Source: Micavibrio aeruginosavorus EPB (lineage in GTDB: Bacteria > Pseudomonadota > Alphaproteobacteria > Micavibrionales > Micavibrionaceae). Taken from it: a stretch of DNA of 64,000 nt. How positions within the stretch are numbered: position 1 is the stretch's first letter; each line of letters begins with the position of its first letter. Positions 36,734 to 48,000 of the stretch are shown here, piece by piece. The translations under genes and the position numbers were made by a program. Below the pieces are notes generated by a model. The model was given only the letters and a program-made list of their open reading frames with translations. It was not told the DNA's origin and did not search any database. The DNA lies in contig NC_020812.1 in assembly GCF_000348745.1 (NCBI RefSeq), positions 2,117,444 through 2,181,443 on the forward strand, read 5' to 3'.

Positions 36734-38940
36734 TTTTTCCATCCCGTCACGGTATTTTCAGTTTCACCCAGCAGGGTCTTAATAATCTCGATCATTTCCG
36801 ATTCCGGCGTGCGTGCTTTAACCAAACAGGCCGCCGCCAGAGGTTTGATGTCATCCGGAATATCATAGGCGGAAATCACAACGATCGGACATTTGTCCTT
36901 ATGTTTTATATGATCCAGCAACGACAACCCGCTGCCATCGGGCAAGCGCAGGTCCAGAATAATCAAATCGAAATCGCGCCGATCGATCATAATATCGGCA
37001 TCGCGCAATGTACGGGAGTTGCGCACCACGATTTGCGGTTCCAGACCGCTGCGAATAACACGATAAAAATCAGGATCATCTTCAACGTGAAGGACGGATT
37101 TTTTCAACTGATCCACCAGCGGATCCTCATCCTCCACCGTGTCGGCAGCATTATAAATTGGCAGTTCGACGAAAAATGTCGTGCCCTGTCCCTCTTCGGT
37201 TTCGAAATACATCCACCCGCCCATCCGTTCACACAGCCCCTTGGCAATACTGAGACCAAGGCCCGTCCCGCCCTGCGCCCGTGCATCGGATGAATCTGCT
37301 TGCGCGAACTTTTCAAAGATGCGGGACTGGAACTGACGCGGAATACCGGGGCCATGATCGCGTACATGCAGACGAACGCGCGGCCCGTCAATCACATACC
37401 CGGCTTCAACCGTGGCCCCGCGCGGTGAAAATTTGATCGCATTTGAAACCAGATTGGATAAAACCTGCTGGAAGCGATGCTGGTCTATCAAAACCGACAC
37501 TGGCGCAGGCGCCTGGGCCAAGCCCAACTGCACACCGTATTTATCGGCATAACCCTGATTGGCCTCGACCATCTCCTGCAACACCATTCCCACATCGTGC
37601 GGAACCATGTTCAATTCCAGCTGGTCTGCTTCCAGCTTGTTCATGTCCAAAATATCGTTGATCAACAAAATCAAACGGTCGGAGTTTTTATAGGCAATAT
37701 CCACCAATTCCTGTGCCTTTTGTGGCAAAGCCCCGACAACGCCGCCCGCAACCAGGCCCAGCGACCCGCGAATGGATGTCAACGGTGTGCGCAATTCATG
37801 GCTGACGGTCGAAACGAACTCGTCCTTCATCCGTTCCATATCTTTGCGTTTGGTGATGTTTTCGACCGAAATAATAATCCCGTCCGATTGGCCGCCCCTC
37901 ATCGTGCCCCAGGGATGCAATTCCCAACGCGCCCAGATATCGGGGCGACCGGGTTGCGTAATCTTGTCTTCGGCCACGACAACCGTTTCGCCGTTCAGAC
38001 ATTTTTCGACCGCCTTTTTCCAGTCATCGCGCGTTTGCAGATACGGCAGAACGTCTTTCAATTCCATGCCCGTGGCACTGCGATACCAATGGCTGTCAAA
38101 CTCGCTGGACCATCGGTCGCTGGCAATCACGAATCGTAAATCACGATCCAGCGCCCCGATTGCCGCAGGGGCATGACGGATGAAGGCGCGCAATTGTTCA
38201 TCGGTTCGTTCGATCCGGCGGCGGTCGCGAATGGCACGTTCCCGGCTGGCCGCCAATCCCCAGAAGGACAGCAACAGCAAAACACCCAAAACAATATTCC
38301 CCGCGATCACAAAACGGGAATACGACGCCATGCGCAAATCCGTTTCATGCAGCATCGTCCGCGCAGATTCTTCGCGAATGGCGATCAACCGGGACACCAC
38401 CGCGCGAATATCGTCCATTGCGGCCTTGCCCTGGCCACTTTTGATGTTCTGAACCGCATCATCAAATCCGCGATCCCGCACCAGGCGCATCGTGTCATTG
38501 GTCACCAGACGCTTGCGATCCACCAATGTTCGCAGATCATTCACCAGCGCGAGACTGTCCGCATCATCGGCCAGCTTCTGTTCAAGATTGCGAATTTCAT
38601 CGACGATATGAGCGGGGGCCACGCTTTGATCGAGGAACGGGGCAGAGACGATCCGGCCATCATCGGCAAAATCCAGTTCATCGACCCGCATGTCATAGAG
38701 GTGAAGAAACGGCCCCAGAAAATCCGGATCGCGGGTCAGGATATATCCCCGTTGCCCGGTTTCCATGTCCTGCATCGTGTTCATAAGGTGGTGCAATTCA
38801 CCGATGACAATATAATCCGCCGTCACGCGCGCATCGGCATTGCGAAAACTGGACCACTGGATATAGGGCAAAACCCCCAGCACATTGACCAGAAGAACCA
38901 GAATCAGAAAACCAATAATCGCGTAATATCTGACTTTCAC
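36730..38940 (-). CDS. Hybrid sensor histidine kinase (CHASE3-PAS-HisKA-HATPase-REC)
   Basis: 736 residues. The start is a GTG at 38940; the nearby ATG is out of frame. TM1 is about 5-25, then a CHASE3-like extracellular domain (about 36-190, with MNTMQDMETGQRGYILT), TM2 about 203-222, a PAS domain (about 235-365), HisKA with VSHELRTPLTS (His about 381), HATPase with DILDMNKLE and GTGLGLSIAKGLCERMGG, and a C-terminal REC with LIILDLRLPDG. The signal is unknown. It heads an operon with two response regulators. Confidence 0.92.
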   Translation of the reverse strand: MKVRYYAIIGFLILVLLVNVLGVLPYIQWSSFRNADARVTADYIVIGELHHLMNTMQDMETGQRGYILTRDPDFLGPFLHLYDMRVDELDFADDGRIVSAPFLDQSVAPAHIVDEIRNLEQKLADDADSLALVNDLRTLVDRKRLVTNDTMRLVRDRGFDDAVQNIKSGQGKAAMDDIRAVVSRLIAIREESARTMLHETDLRMASYSRFVIAGNIVLGVLLLLSFWGLAASRERAIRDRRRIERTDEQLRAFIRHAPAAIGALDRDLRFVIASDRWSSEFDSHWYRSATGMELKDVLPYLQTRDDWKKAVEKCLNGETVVVAEDKITQPGRPDIWARWELHPWGTMRGGQSDGIIISVENITKRKDMERMKDEFVSTVSHELRTPLTSIRGSLGLVAGGVVGALPQKAQELVDIAYKNSDRLILLINDILDMNKLEADQLELNMVPHDVGMVLQEMVEANQGYADKYGVQLGLAQAPAPVSVLIDQHRFQQVLSNLVSNAIKFSPRGATVEAGYVIDGPRVRLHVRDHGPGIPRQFQSRIFEKFAQADSSDARAQGGTGLGLSIAKGLCERMGGWMYFETEEGQGTTFFVELPIYNAADTVEDEDPLVDQLKKSVLHVEDDPDFYRVIRSGLEPQIVVRNSRTLRDADIMIDRRDFDLIILDLRLPDGSGLSLLDHIKHKDKCPIVVISAYDIPDDIKPLAAACLVKARTPESEMIEIIKTLLGETENTVTGWKK

Positions 38941-39023
38941 AGCATACTCGTCCGGGGTGGATTTGATTGTGAGAAACGGCCCGATTCTATTTAAGCGGTA
39001 TTTCGCCTAAGAAAGGATGAAGG

Positions 39024-39060
39024 AACGGGCTGGGGTATGCAACCCAGCCCGTTGATTTTT
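39024..39060 (+). terminator. Hairpin between the rhodanese and kinase genes
   Basis: An 11-bp perfect stem AACGGGCTGGG / CCCAGCCCGTT with an 8-base loop. It sits after the rhodanese gene on the minus strand, where it could end that operon, but the clean T run (GATTTTT) is on the plus strand, where no gene precedes it. No coding sequence is seen in 38941-39118. Confidence 0.6.
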
Positions 39061-39118
39061 AACGATTTTTACATATAACCCAGCGGAGTGCATGGCCTCT
39101 AGGGCCCAAATTCCCGGC

Positions 39119-39649
39119 TCAGGTGCGATTCCACGGCATCCGGCGCAACAGCATTGCCAAACCGCACCAGCCGGTCAGCCCGGCAACAAACAGGGCCGTC
39201 CCCAAAATTCCAGCCAGCACAAAGCCCAGCGTCAGCCCCAGAAAACCAAAGAGAACCAGCACGGCCACAGCCCCGCCGACAGCCATCTGGACTTGGCGAA
39301 CAATGGACAGGACCGGATCGGATGACACCACCACGGGCAAGCCCGCGTCCTTCCACGCAATGATACCGCCGTCAATATTGTAAACGTCGTAAATTTTGTT
39401 TTTATCCGCGGGCAACGCGGCACAGGCCCGGCTGCCTCGGCCGCCCATCAGACATTGAAAAATAATCTTGCGCCCCTTCGGCACGTGCATCTGATCAAAC
39501 AGCTCCGGAATGCGTGACAACGGCACCGATGCCGCGCAGGCGATATGTTCCGCGCTGAATTCATCGGCCTCACGCACGTCAATCAAGATGGCCTCACCGG
39601 AGGACAACCAGTCATGGGCCGTTTTTGCATCAATCACCTTCACGCTCAT
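39119..39649 (-). CDS. Rhodanese domain protein with two C-terminal membrane helices
   Basis: 176 residues. The rhodanese fold (1-115) has active-site Cys66 in FQCLMGGRGSRAC, and then two hydrophobic helices (about 122-165) like the DUF2892 inner-membrane domain. It likely moves sulfane sulfur at the inner membrane. Its ATG overlaps the stop of the ArsR gene as ATGA. Persulfide sensing by the regulator and sulfur transfer by this protein fit the BigR/SqrR detoxification theme. Confidence 0.88.
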   Translation of the reverse strand: MSVKVIDAKTAHDWLSSGEAILIDVREADEFSAEHIACAASVPLSRIPELFDQMHVPKGRKIIFQCLMGGRGSRACAALPADKNKIYDVYNIDGGIIAWKDAGLPVVVSSDPVLSIVRQVQMAVGGAVAVLVLFGFLGLTLGFVLAGILGTALFVAGLTGWCGLAMLLRRMPWNRT

Positions 39650-39960
39650 TTCGCACCTTTTTTCTTTGTTTGCGGCGTACAGAATTTTTCGTACAGCATG
39701 CCCATAATTTGCACCACATCGTGCTGGGCAATCGTATAATACAAAACACGATGCTCACGACGATAGGTCACGATGCCCTCGCGTTTTAACTTCGCCAAAT
39801 GTTGCGACATGGATGTTTGCGCAATGCCCGTCAGATCAATCAGGTCGCTCACGCTTTTTTCGCCGTCCAGCAAATGACACAGGATCACCAAACGGTGACC
39901 ATTTGATAATCCCTTCAAGAACGCGGCGGCCTTGTCGGCTTGTGCCAGCATATCGTGCAT
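39646..39960 (-). CDS. ArsR-family repressor, BigR/SqrR-like
   Basis: 104 residues with a winged HTH (SVSDLIDLTGIAQTSMSQHLAKLKREGIVTYRREHRVLYYTI). The two cysteines, Cys28 (ILCHLLDGEKSV) and Cys94 (LYEKFC), sit where BigR/SqrR form an intramolecular tetrasulfide or disulfide on reactive sulfur. No metal-site CxC is seen. It starts the operon with the rhodanese gene, divergent from the AhpD-like gene, and probably represses both directions through the AT-rich region at 39971. Confidence 0.85.
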   Translation of the reverse strand: MHDMLAQADKAAAFLKGLSNGHRLVILCHLLDGEKSVSDLIDLTGIAQTSMSQHLAKLKREGIVTYRREHRVLYYTIAQHDVVQIMGMLYEKFCTPQTKKKGAK

Positions 39961-39970
39961 TGCATGCCCC

Positions 39971-40012
39971 TTTACAATTTATATTTTTATGATATTATAT
40001 TTTTATGAATTG
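39971..40012. promoter_or_regulatory. AT-rich divergent operator/promoter region of the ArsR operon
   Basis: Two direct copies of ATATTTTTATGA (39980-39991 and 39998-40009, an 18-base step) lie in a nearly pure A/T stretch between the divergent ArsR and AhpD-like genes. BigR-type regulators bind AT-rich inverted or repeated sites, so this is the likely operator and overlaps both promoters. Confidence 0.5.
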
Positions 40013-40030
40013 ATCAAGGAGAATGTCACC

Positions 40031-40378
40031 ATGACAAAAGATTACAAACAACTCACCCAGGATATTTCCCAATATATGGCCGAACTGCGCACCCTAACGC
40101 CTGAGGCGATGCAGGGTTTTTCCGCCATGGCCAAGGGCGCGACCGCCGATGGCGCACTGGACAAAAAGACCAAGGAATTTATCGCCTTGGCCATTGGTGT
40201 CAGCCAGCGATGCGACGGATGCATTGGCTTCCATGCCAAGGCCCTGAAAAATCTGGGGGCCACGCGGCAGGAAATCGCCGAAGTCGTGGCCATGTGCACC
40301 TATATGGGCGGTGGCCCGGCGCTGATGTATGCGGCGGATGCCCTGCGCGCCTTTGACCAGTTCAGCGCCGAAGCCTGA
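40031..40378 (+). CDS. Carboxymuconolactone decarboxylase/AhpD-family protein
   Basis: 115 residues from the ATG at 40031, with AAGGAG 10 bases upstream. The AhpD-type active site is CDGCIGFHAK (Cys61, Cys64, His68), so it is probably an alkylhydroperoxidase-like or thiol-based redox protein rather than a decarboxylase. It is divergent from the ArsR-rhodanese operon and shares its operator region, suggesting induction by reactive sulfur or oxidants. Confidence 0.9.
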   Translation: MTKDYKQLTQDISQYMAELRTLTPEAMQGFSAMAKGATADGALDKKTKEFIALAIGVSQRCDGCIGFHAKALKNLGATRQEIAEVVAMCTYMGGGPALMYAADALRAFDQFSAEA

Positions 40379-40387
40379 TCCGGATAC

Positions 40388-40420
40388 AAAAACCCCCGGT
40401 CCATCGGTCCGGGGGTTTTT
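40388..40420 (+). terminator. Bidirectional terminator between the AhpD-like and MliC/META genes
   Basis: A perfect 12-bp stem AAAAACCCCCGG / CCGGGGGTTTTT with a 9-base loop, placed between two convergent genes, so it can serve both. Confidence 0.88.
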
Positions 40421-40446
40421 ATTATTACAGCCATTTAAAAGCCGAA

Positions 40447-41229
40447 CTATTCCATCGGTGGCGTATGCAGAACAATCTGTTGCCCCTGATCATTGCGCAA
40501 AATCACCGTGCCATCCGGCTGCATCTGCAACGCTGTCATGCTGGTCAGCAAGGCGGTAAAGGCCGCCTCCTGCTGTGCGACCTCATCGGACAGACATGCC
40601 ATACGCGTCATGGCCAGATCCGGCTTGATGACCAGACCATCACGGCTCAGCTCATACGTCCCGTTAAAGCGGTTACAGCCCGCAAACCCGCTGACCCGCC
40701 CCTGATCATCAAAACGCACCGTCAGCGGATTTTCAACGCCCTGGGGCACGGCATCATTCATCGTCTTCACCTGCCACTCGGTGTTTTGTACGGATGACGT
40801 TTGGGCCGGAACCTGGCTGGCGCTGTCGGGCGTGCCCATTTTTGCGCCCTGAACCTGACAGCTCATCTCACCATGGCCGGGAATGTTCGCCAGCGCCTCA
40901 TCCCCCTTGTTCCACAGCATCGCGGCGGGTGTAACGCCGGAGGCCGTTTCGTATTTCGCGCCCGATGCGGACACAACCGATTGCAATTGATAGGTTTGAT
41001 CGCCCACCATCATCACAACCTTGTCCTGCCCGTCAAAAGCGGCCTGCACGATCACTGATTCGCAATTAAAAATCACAACACCCTGGCCCGACGGTGCCAA
41101 GGCCGATGAATCTGTTTCCGTTTGCTGGGCGTCAGAGGCCCCCGCATTCTCCGCCGCCTTGTCTTTTTTCGGCAGGCATCCAGCCAGCGCCAACGTGGCC
41201 GCGCCCATTAAAATCATCGTCCGTATCAT
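40447..41229 (-). CDS. Lipoprotein with MliC-like and META domains
   Basis: 260 residues from the ATG at 41229, with AGGGAGGAT 6 bases upstream. Lipobox LALAGC (Cys18). About 45-120 resembles MliC lysozyme inhibitors (SASGAKYE, LWNKGDEA, MSCQ). About 150-255 is a META/HslJ-like domain (TEWQVKTMND, VRFDDQGRVSGFAGCNRFNGTYEL, MTRMAC). Together they suggest an envelope protein guarding against lysozyme or stress. It overlaps no neighbour and converges with the AhpD-like gene. Confidence 0.8.
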   Translation of the reverse strand: MIRTMILMGAATLALAGCLPKKDKAAENAGASDAQQTETDSSALAPSGQGVVIFNCESVIVQAAFDGQDKVVMMVGDQTYQLQSVVSASGAKYETASGVTPAAMLWNKGDEALANIPGHGEMSCQVQGAKMGTPDSASQVPAQTSSVQNTEWQVKTMNDAVPQGVENPLTVRFDDQGRVSGFAGCNRFNGTYELSRDGLVIKPDLAMTRMACLSDEVAQQEAAFTALLTSMTALQMQPDGTVILRNDQGQQIVLHTPPME

Positions 41230-41261
41230 GGCTCTATCCTCCCTTTGCGGTCCGCAGTGTA

Positions 41262-41849
41262 TCACACCTGTTTATGACGAAAACAATCGATTGTGTGGTC
41301 GTTGACCATGCCAATCGCCTGCATATACGCATACATGATCGTCGGCCCGACAAAGGTCATGCCGCGCTTTTTTAAATCCTTGGACAGTGCCACCGACTCC
41401 ACGCTTTGCGCCGGAACATCCTTCATCGTCTTGCGTTTGTGGTTGATGGGTTTACCGCCGACAAATTGCCAGACATAGGAGTCGAATGTTCCGAATTCCT
41501 TTTGAATGGCCATGAATGCGATGGCGTTCTTGCGCGCACCGAACACTTTCAACCGATTACGGATAATGTCGCTATTTTTCAATAACGCCTCCAGTTCGGC
41601 GTCAGTCATTTTCGCGACCTTTTTGACGTCAAAATTCTTGAACGCTTTGCGATAAGATTCGCGCCGCTTCAAAATTGTGGCCCAACTCAGGCCCGCCTGC
41701 GCCCCTTCCAGGATCAGCATTTCGAAATGATGACGATCGTCATGCACGGGCACCCCCCATTCCACATCATGGTAATGGATGTAATAATCGGCCCCGGATT
41801 CAACGAATCCCGCGCCAGCCCAGCCACAGCGTTGCTTTTCTTTAGGCAT
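41262..41849 (-). CDS. tag: DNA-3-methyladenine glycosylase I
   Basis: 195 residues from the ATG at 41849, with GAGGG upstream. It excises 3-methyladenine from DNA. RCGW at the N terminus, YHDVEWGVP, LEGAQAGLSWATILKRR, NRLKVFGARKNA, and FVGPTIMYAYMQAIGMVNDH are diagnostic. The zinc ligands seem kept (Cys8, His27, His185, Cys189). It stops 32 bases before the MliC/META gene start and may share its transcript. Confidence 0.95.
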   Translation of the reverse strand: MPKEKQRCGWAGAGFVESGADYYIHYHDVEWGVPVHDDRHHFEMLILEGAQAGLSWATILKRRESYRKAFKNFDVKKVAKMTDAELEALLKNSDIIRNRLKVFGARKNAIAFMAIQKEFGTFDSYVWQFVGGKPINHKRKTMKDVPAQSVESVALSKDLKKRGMTFVGPTIMYAYMQAIGMVNDHTIDCFRHKQV

Positions 41850-41944
41850 TTTTAAGCCCTCTTGCCCATTGTCAAAACCCATCTAGTTTTATCCGCACGT
41901 TCGAATTTTGGCCACGACCATTTTTAAAGAAGGAATCTTCAACC

Positions 41945-43006
41945 ATGTCCACCAAAGCCTATGCCGCACAAACCGCCAAAACACCGCTGGCCCCCTTCAC
42001 GCTGGAACGGCGAGCCGTGGGCGCCAAGGACGTCGCCATTGATATTTTGTATTGCGGCGTGTGCCATTCCGATTTGCATACGGCGCGCGGCGAATGGGGC
42101 GGCGTCAAATTCCCGTCCGTCCCGGGCCATGAAATTATCGGCCGCGTCACCAAAACGGGCGATGCCGTTAAGAATTTCAAGGTCGGCGATATCGTCGGCG
42201 TTGGGTGCATGGTCGATAGCTGCCGCACCTGCCCGTCCTGCAACGAAGGGCTGGAACAATATTGCGAAGGGCCTGATGGCTTCACCGGAACCTATAACGG
42301 CACGATGAGCGGACGCGGCGACAACACGTTCGGCGGCTATTCCACCGACATCGTTGTGGACCAGCATTTCGTCCTGAAAATCACCCATGCCGAATCCGAT
42401 CTGGCCGGGGTCGCACCGTTGCTGTGCGCCGGTATTACCACCTGGTCGCCCTTGCGTCACTGGAATGTCGGCCCCGGCAAAAAGGTCGGCGTGGTCGGTA
42501 TTGGCGGGCTGGGCCATATGGGCATTAAACTGGCCCACGCGTTGGGGGCCCATGTCGTGGCCTTCACCACATCGGAATCGAAACGTCAGGACGCCCATGA
42601 TCTGGGCGCGGACGAAGTGGTCATCTCCAAAAATGGCGCGGACATGAAAAAACACGCGCTCAGCTTTGATTTCATCCTCAACACCGTGGCCGCGCCGCAT
42701 AATCTGGATGCGTTTATGTCCCTGCTGAAACGGGATGGGACAATGACATTGGTCGGCGTGCCGTCGGAACCGCACCCGTCCCCGTTTGTTGGCAACCTGA
42801 TCTTCAAGCGTCGCCAACTGGCCGGATCCCTGATCGGCGGTATTCCGGAGACGCAAGAAATGCTCGATTTCTGCGCCAAGCATGGCATCACCGCCGATAT
42901 CGAGATGATCAAGATGCAGGATATCGAAAACGCCTATGAACGCATGTTGAAAAGCGACGTCAAATATCGCTTCGTCATCGACATGAACACCCTGAAGACC
43001 GCTTAA
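41945..43006 (+). CDS. Zinc-dependent NAD(P) alcohol dehydrogenase (cinnamyl/YahK type)
   Basis: 353 residues of the medium-chain dehydrogenase family. The catalytic zinc site is GVCHSDLH with Cys40 and GHEIIG with His62-Glu63. Structural zinc cysteines lie in the segment from VDSCRTCPSC to QYC, and the cofactor loop is VGIGGLGHMG. Members reduce many aldehydes to alcohols, usually with NADPH. It is followed 21 bases later by a small OB-fold protein, perhaps cotranscribed. Confidence 0.93.
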   Translation: MSTKAYAAQTAKTPLAPFTLERRAVGAKDVAIDILYCGVCHSDLHTARGEWGGVKFPSVPGHEIIGRVTKTGDAVKNFKVGDIVGVGCMVDSCRTCPSCNEGLEQYCEGPDGFTGTYNGTMSGRGDNTFGGYSTDIVVDQHFVLKITHAESDLAGVAPLLCAGITTWSPLRHWNVGPGKKVGVVGIGGLGHMGIKLAHALGAHVVAFTTSESKRQDAHDLGADEVVISKNGADMKKHALSFDFILNTVAAPHNLDAFMSLLKRDGTMTLVGVPSEPHPSPFVGNLIFKRRQLAGSLIGGIPETQEMLDFCAKHGITADIEMIKMQDIENAYERMLKSDVKYRFVIDMNTLKTA

Positions 43007-43027
43007 CATCTAAAAAAGGAGAGAACC

Positions 43028-43387
43028 ATGAAGACAATCGCTTTGCTATCCGCTGTCATCCTGACCATGGGGTTGGGGTCTGCCGCCCACGCCGAATATA
43101 CAGGCCCAGGTGCCGGGGCACCGGCACCGTCCAACGTTGCCGACATTTTGAAAGACGGGCAGGACGATCAGAATGTGACATTGCGTGGCCATTTGGTTGA
43201 GAAAGTCGGCAAGGAAAAATACATTTTTGCCGATGAAAGCGGAAAAATCCGTGTCGATATTGACCATGACGATTTCCCCAACGCCGCCGTTGACGAAAAA
43301 ACCATGATCGAAATTACCGGCGAAATCGAAAAAGATTTCATGGAAAGCCCGGAAATCGACGTTGATACACTGACCATCGTGAAATAA
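43028..43387 (+). CDS. BOF/YgiW-family periplasmic OB-fold protein
   Basis: 119 residues with a signal peptide (1-22, ending AAHA) and the BOF fold: NVTLRGHLVEKVGKEKYIFADESGKIRVDID...IEITGEIEKDF. E. coli homologues are linked to stress, peroxide and cadmium tolerance. AAGGAG precedes the ATG. It follows the alcohol dehydrogenase closely and ends at a strong terminator. Confidence 0.9.
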   Translation: MKTIALLSAVILTMGLGSAAHAEYTGPGAGAPAPSNVADILKDGQDDQNVTLRGHLVEKVGKEKYIFADESGKIRVDIDHDDFPNAAVDEKTMIEITGEIEKDFMESPEIDVDTLTIVK

Positions 43388-43399
43388 GGTGTCAGATAC

Positions 43400-43435
43400 A
43401 ATAAAAACCCCGCATCACCTGCGGGGTTTTTTATT
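43400..43435 (+). terminator. Terminator after the BOF gene
   Basis: AATAAAAACCCCGC pairs with GCGGGGTTTTTTATT around a 7-base loop, 12 bases past the stop, with a T run. Confidence 0.88.
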
Positions 43436-43502
43436 GGCCCGGCACCCCTTATAGTGATTCGCGCCGCAAGGCCCTATCACAGACCCCAAGCCAAGGCTCA
43501 CC

Positions 43503-43853
43503 ATGGACACACCGCCACCCTGCCCGCAATGCCAATCCACCTATACCTATCACGACGGCGTTTTGTATAATTGCCCGGAATGCGGTCACGCCTGGTCCGC
43601 CGATATGGCGGGGAACACAACGGACGCCGATGAAAAAATCGTCCGCGATGCCAACGGCACCGTCCTGAACGACGGCGACACCGTAACGGTCATCAAGGAT
43701 TTAAAGATCAAGGGATCATCCGATGTGGTCAAGGTCGGCACCAAAGTCAAAAACATCCGCTTGGTTGATGGCGACCACGATATTGATTGCAAAATCCCGG
43801 GCATAGGCCCGATGGGATTGAAATCCGAATTTGTGAAAAAAGTCACCGACTAA
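43503..43853 (+). CDS. yjdM: YjdM/PhnA-family zinc-ribbon protein
   Basis: 116 residues. An N-terminal zinc ribbon (Cys7, Cys10, Cys24, Cys27: CPQC and CPECGHAW) is followed by the PhnA beta domain ([27 protein letters not shown]). The family is named after the phn locus but its role in phosphonate use is not established. It stands alone between terminators. Confidence 0.93.
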   Translation: MDTPPPCPQCQSTYTYHDGVLYNCPECGHAWSADMAGNTTDADEKIVRDANGTVLNDGDTVTVIKDLKIKGSSDVVKVGTKVKNIRLVDGDHDIDCKIPGIGPMGLKSEFVKKVTD

Positions 43854-43871
43854 GCAAAATATCGACCCCTC

Positions 43872-43910
43872 ATGCAAAAACCCCCGCCATCAATGCGGGG
43901 GTTTTTGCAT
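43872..43910 (+). terminator. Bidirectional terminator between yjdM and the CorC-like gene
   Basis: A perfect 16-bp stem ATGCAAAAACCCCCGC / GCGGGGGTTTTTGCAT with a 7-base loop lies between two convergent genes. Confidence 0.9.
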
Positions 43911-43914
43911 GGGC

Positions 43915-45216
43915 TTAAGCCTCTGGCCCGGGCATCGCCGTTCGGGTGATCAGCACTTTATCAATGCGCAAACCGTCCATATCGACAATTTCGAAACGAT
44001 ACCCTTTAAATTCAAAATACATCCCGGCGGCCAACGACCCGCGCAAATGCATCATGACAAAACCGGCAATGGTTTCATAATCATCATCGGCCGGAACATC
44101 TTCGATCCCCGTCACCATGTGAATTTCTTCAATCGGGGTCAATCCATCCACCAGCCACGACCCATCTTCGCGTTGTACGATCAACGGCCCTTCATCATGG
44201 TCGTAATTGGACGGCATCATGCCCACAATCGCTTCCAACAGATCCGATGTGGTGAACAAGCCATCAAACGTCCCATATTCATCAATCACCGCGGCGATGT
44301 GCAGGCTTTTGCGACGGAACAGGCCCAAAACATCCAGACAGGACGTGTTTTCATTCACAAACAACACGTCATGCATGTAATCGCGCACGTTAAAATCATG
44401 GCCCTTGGCGTATCCGGACAACATCTGCTTGGCTTTGACAAAACCCAGCACATGGGTCTTGTCCTTGTCGATGACGGGGTAGCGGGAATGACCCGCCTCG
44501 GCAATTTTTCGGCACACATCATCAAAACTGTCATCGACATCGATAAAGCTGACATCGGTGCGGTGGGTCATGATAGATTTAACATCACGATCCCCCAGCC
44601 GGATCACGCGGCGGATAACGTCGTGTTCTTCGCCTTCAATGGCCCCGCTCACGACGCCTTCGGCAATCATAGCGGTGATTTCTGTTTCCGTGACACCCTC
44701 ATCCCGCGGCTTAATTCGCATGACGATCATCAAAAATCGGGCGGATAATTCCAACACCAATACAATCGGCGTACAGATTTTTGACACCCACTTCATCAGC
44801 GGTGCCACCAGCATGGCAAATTTTTCCGAATTGTTCAGCGCCAATTGCTTGGGCACCAACTCACCCACAACAACGGAAAAATACGTGATCAATCCAACCA
44901 CCAGCATCACGGCCAGCGTTTCCCCATGGGGGGCGATCAATTCAATCTGGTTAAACGGCTCTTTTAATTTTTCGGCAATGGTCGCACCGCCATACGCACC
45001 GGCCAGAATGCCGACCAGCGTAATGCCCACCTGCACCGTCGACAAAAACCGCCCCGGATTTTCCGCCAAATCCAATGCGGCCTGCGCCCCCTTTTTCCCC
45101 TGCTTGGCATATTGGCGCAGCAACGGCTTGCTGGACGACACAATCGCCATCTCCGACAACGCAAAAAACGCGTTCAGCAACAGCAGGAAAGCAATGATCA
45201 AAATCTCGTTCGACAT
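43915..45216 (-). CDS. HlyC/CorC-family (CNNM) transporter-like protein
   Basis: 433 residues. The N-terminal CNNM membrane domain has three to four helices (EILIIAFLLLLNAFFALSEMAIVSSS; FLSTVQVGITLVGILAGAYGG; YFSVVVGELVPKQLAL). Two CBS domains (about 200-330) and a C-terminal CorC/TerC-associated domain (DGSWLVDGLTPIEEI) follow. Members are linked to Mg2+/Co2+ efflux and are often mislabelled hemolysin. It starts 131 bases after the katG terminator on the complementary arrangement and is monocistronic. Confidence 0.92.
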   Translation of the reverse strand: MSNEILIIAFLLLLNAFFALSEMAIVSSSKPLLRQYAKQGKKGAQAALDLAENPGRFLSTVQVGITLVGILAGAYGGATIAEKLKEPFNQIELIAPHGETLAVMLVVGLITYFSVVVGELVPKQLALNNSEKFAMLVAPLMKWVSKICTPIVLVLELSARFLMIVMRIKPRDEGVTETEITAMIAEGVVSGAIEGEEHDVIRRVIRLGDRDVKSIMTHRTDVSFIDVDDSFDDVCRKIAEAGHSRYPVIDKDKTHVLGFVKAKQMLSGYAKGHDFNVRDYMHDVLFVNENTSCLDVLGLFRRKSLHIAAVIDEYGTFDGLFTTSDLLEAIVGMMPSNYDHDEGPLIVQREDGSWLVDGLTPIEEIHMVTGIEDVPADDDYETIAGFVMMHLRGSLAAGMYFEFKGYRFEIVDMDGLRIDKVLITRTAMPGPEA

Positions 45217-45295
45217 GATGGTCCAATAAGGGTGGAAAGTTAAAGCACGCCAGCTTTTTCATAGCATATTTTCTTAAAATCCAGAACCAATGAAA

Positions 45296-45328
45296 AAGGG
45301 CGTCATAACCCACGTTACGACGCCCTTT
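45296..45328 (-). terminator. Terminator after katG
   Basis: AAAGGGCGTC pairs with GACGCCCTTT, and the stem extends inward with one mismatch to a 4-base loop. On the minus strand it is followed by TTTTTC, 19 bases past the katG stop. Confidence 0.83.
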
Positions 45329-45347
45329 CCCAATCTTTTCCAGTCAA

Positions 45348-47967
<2,620 letters not shown>

Positions 47968-48000
47968 AAAATTGAATCAATCAATATTTTATAACCCGTA

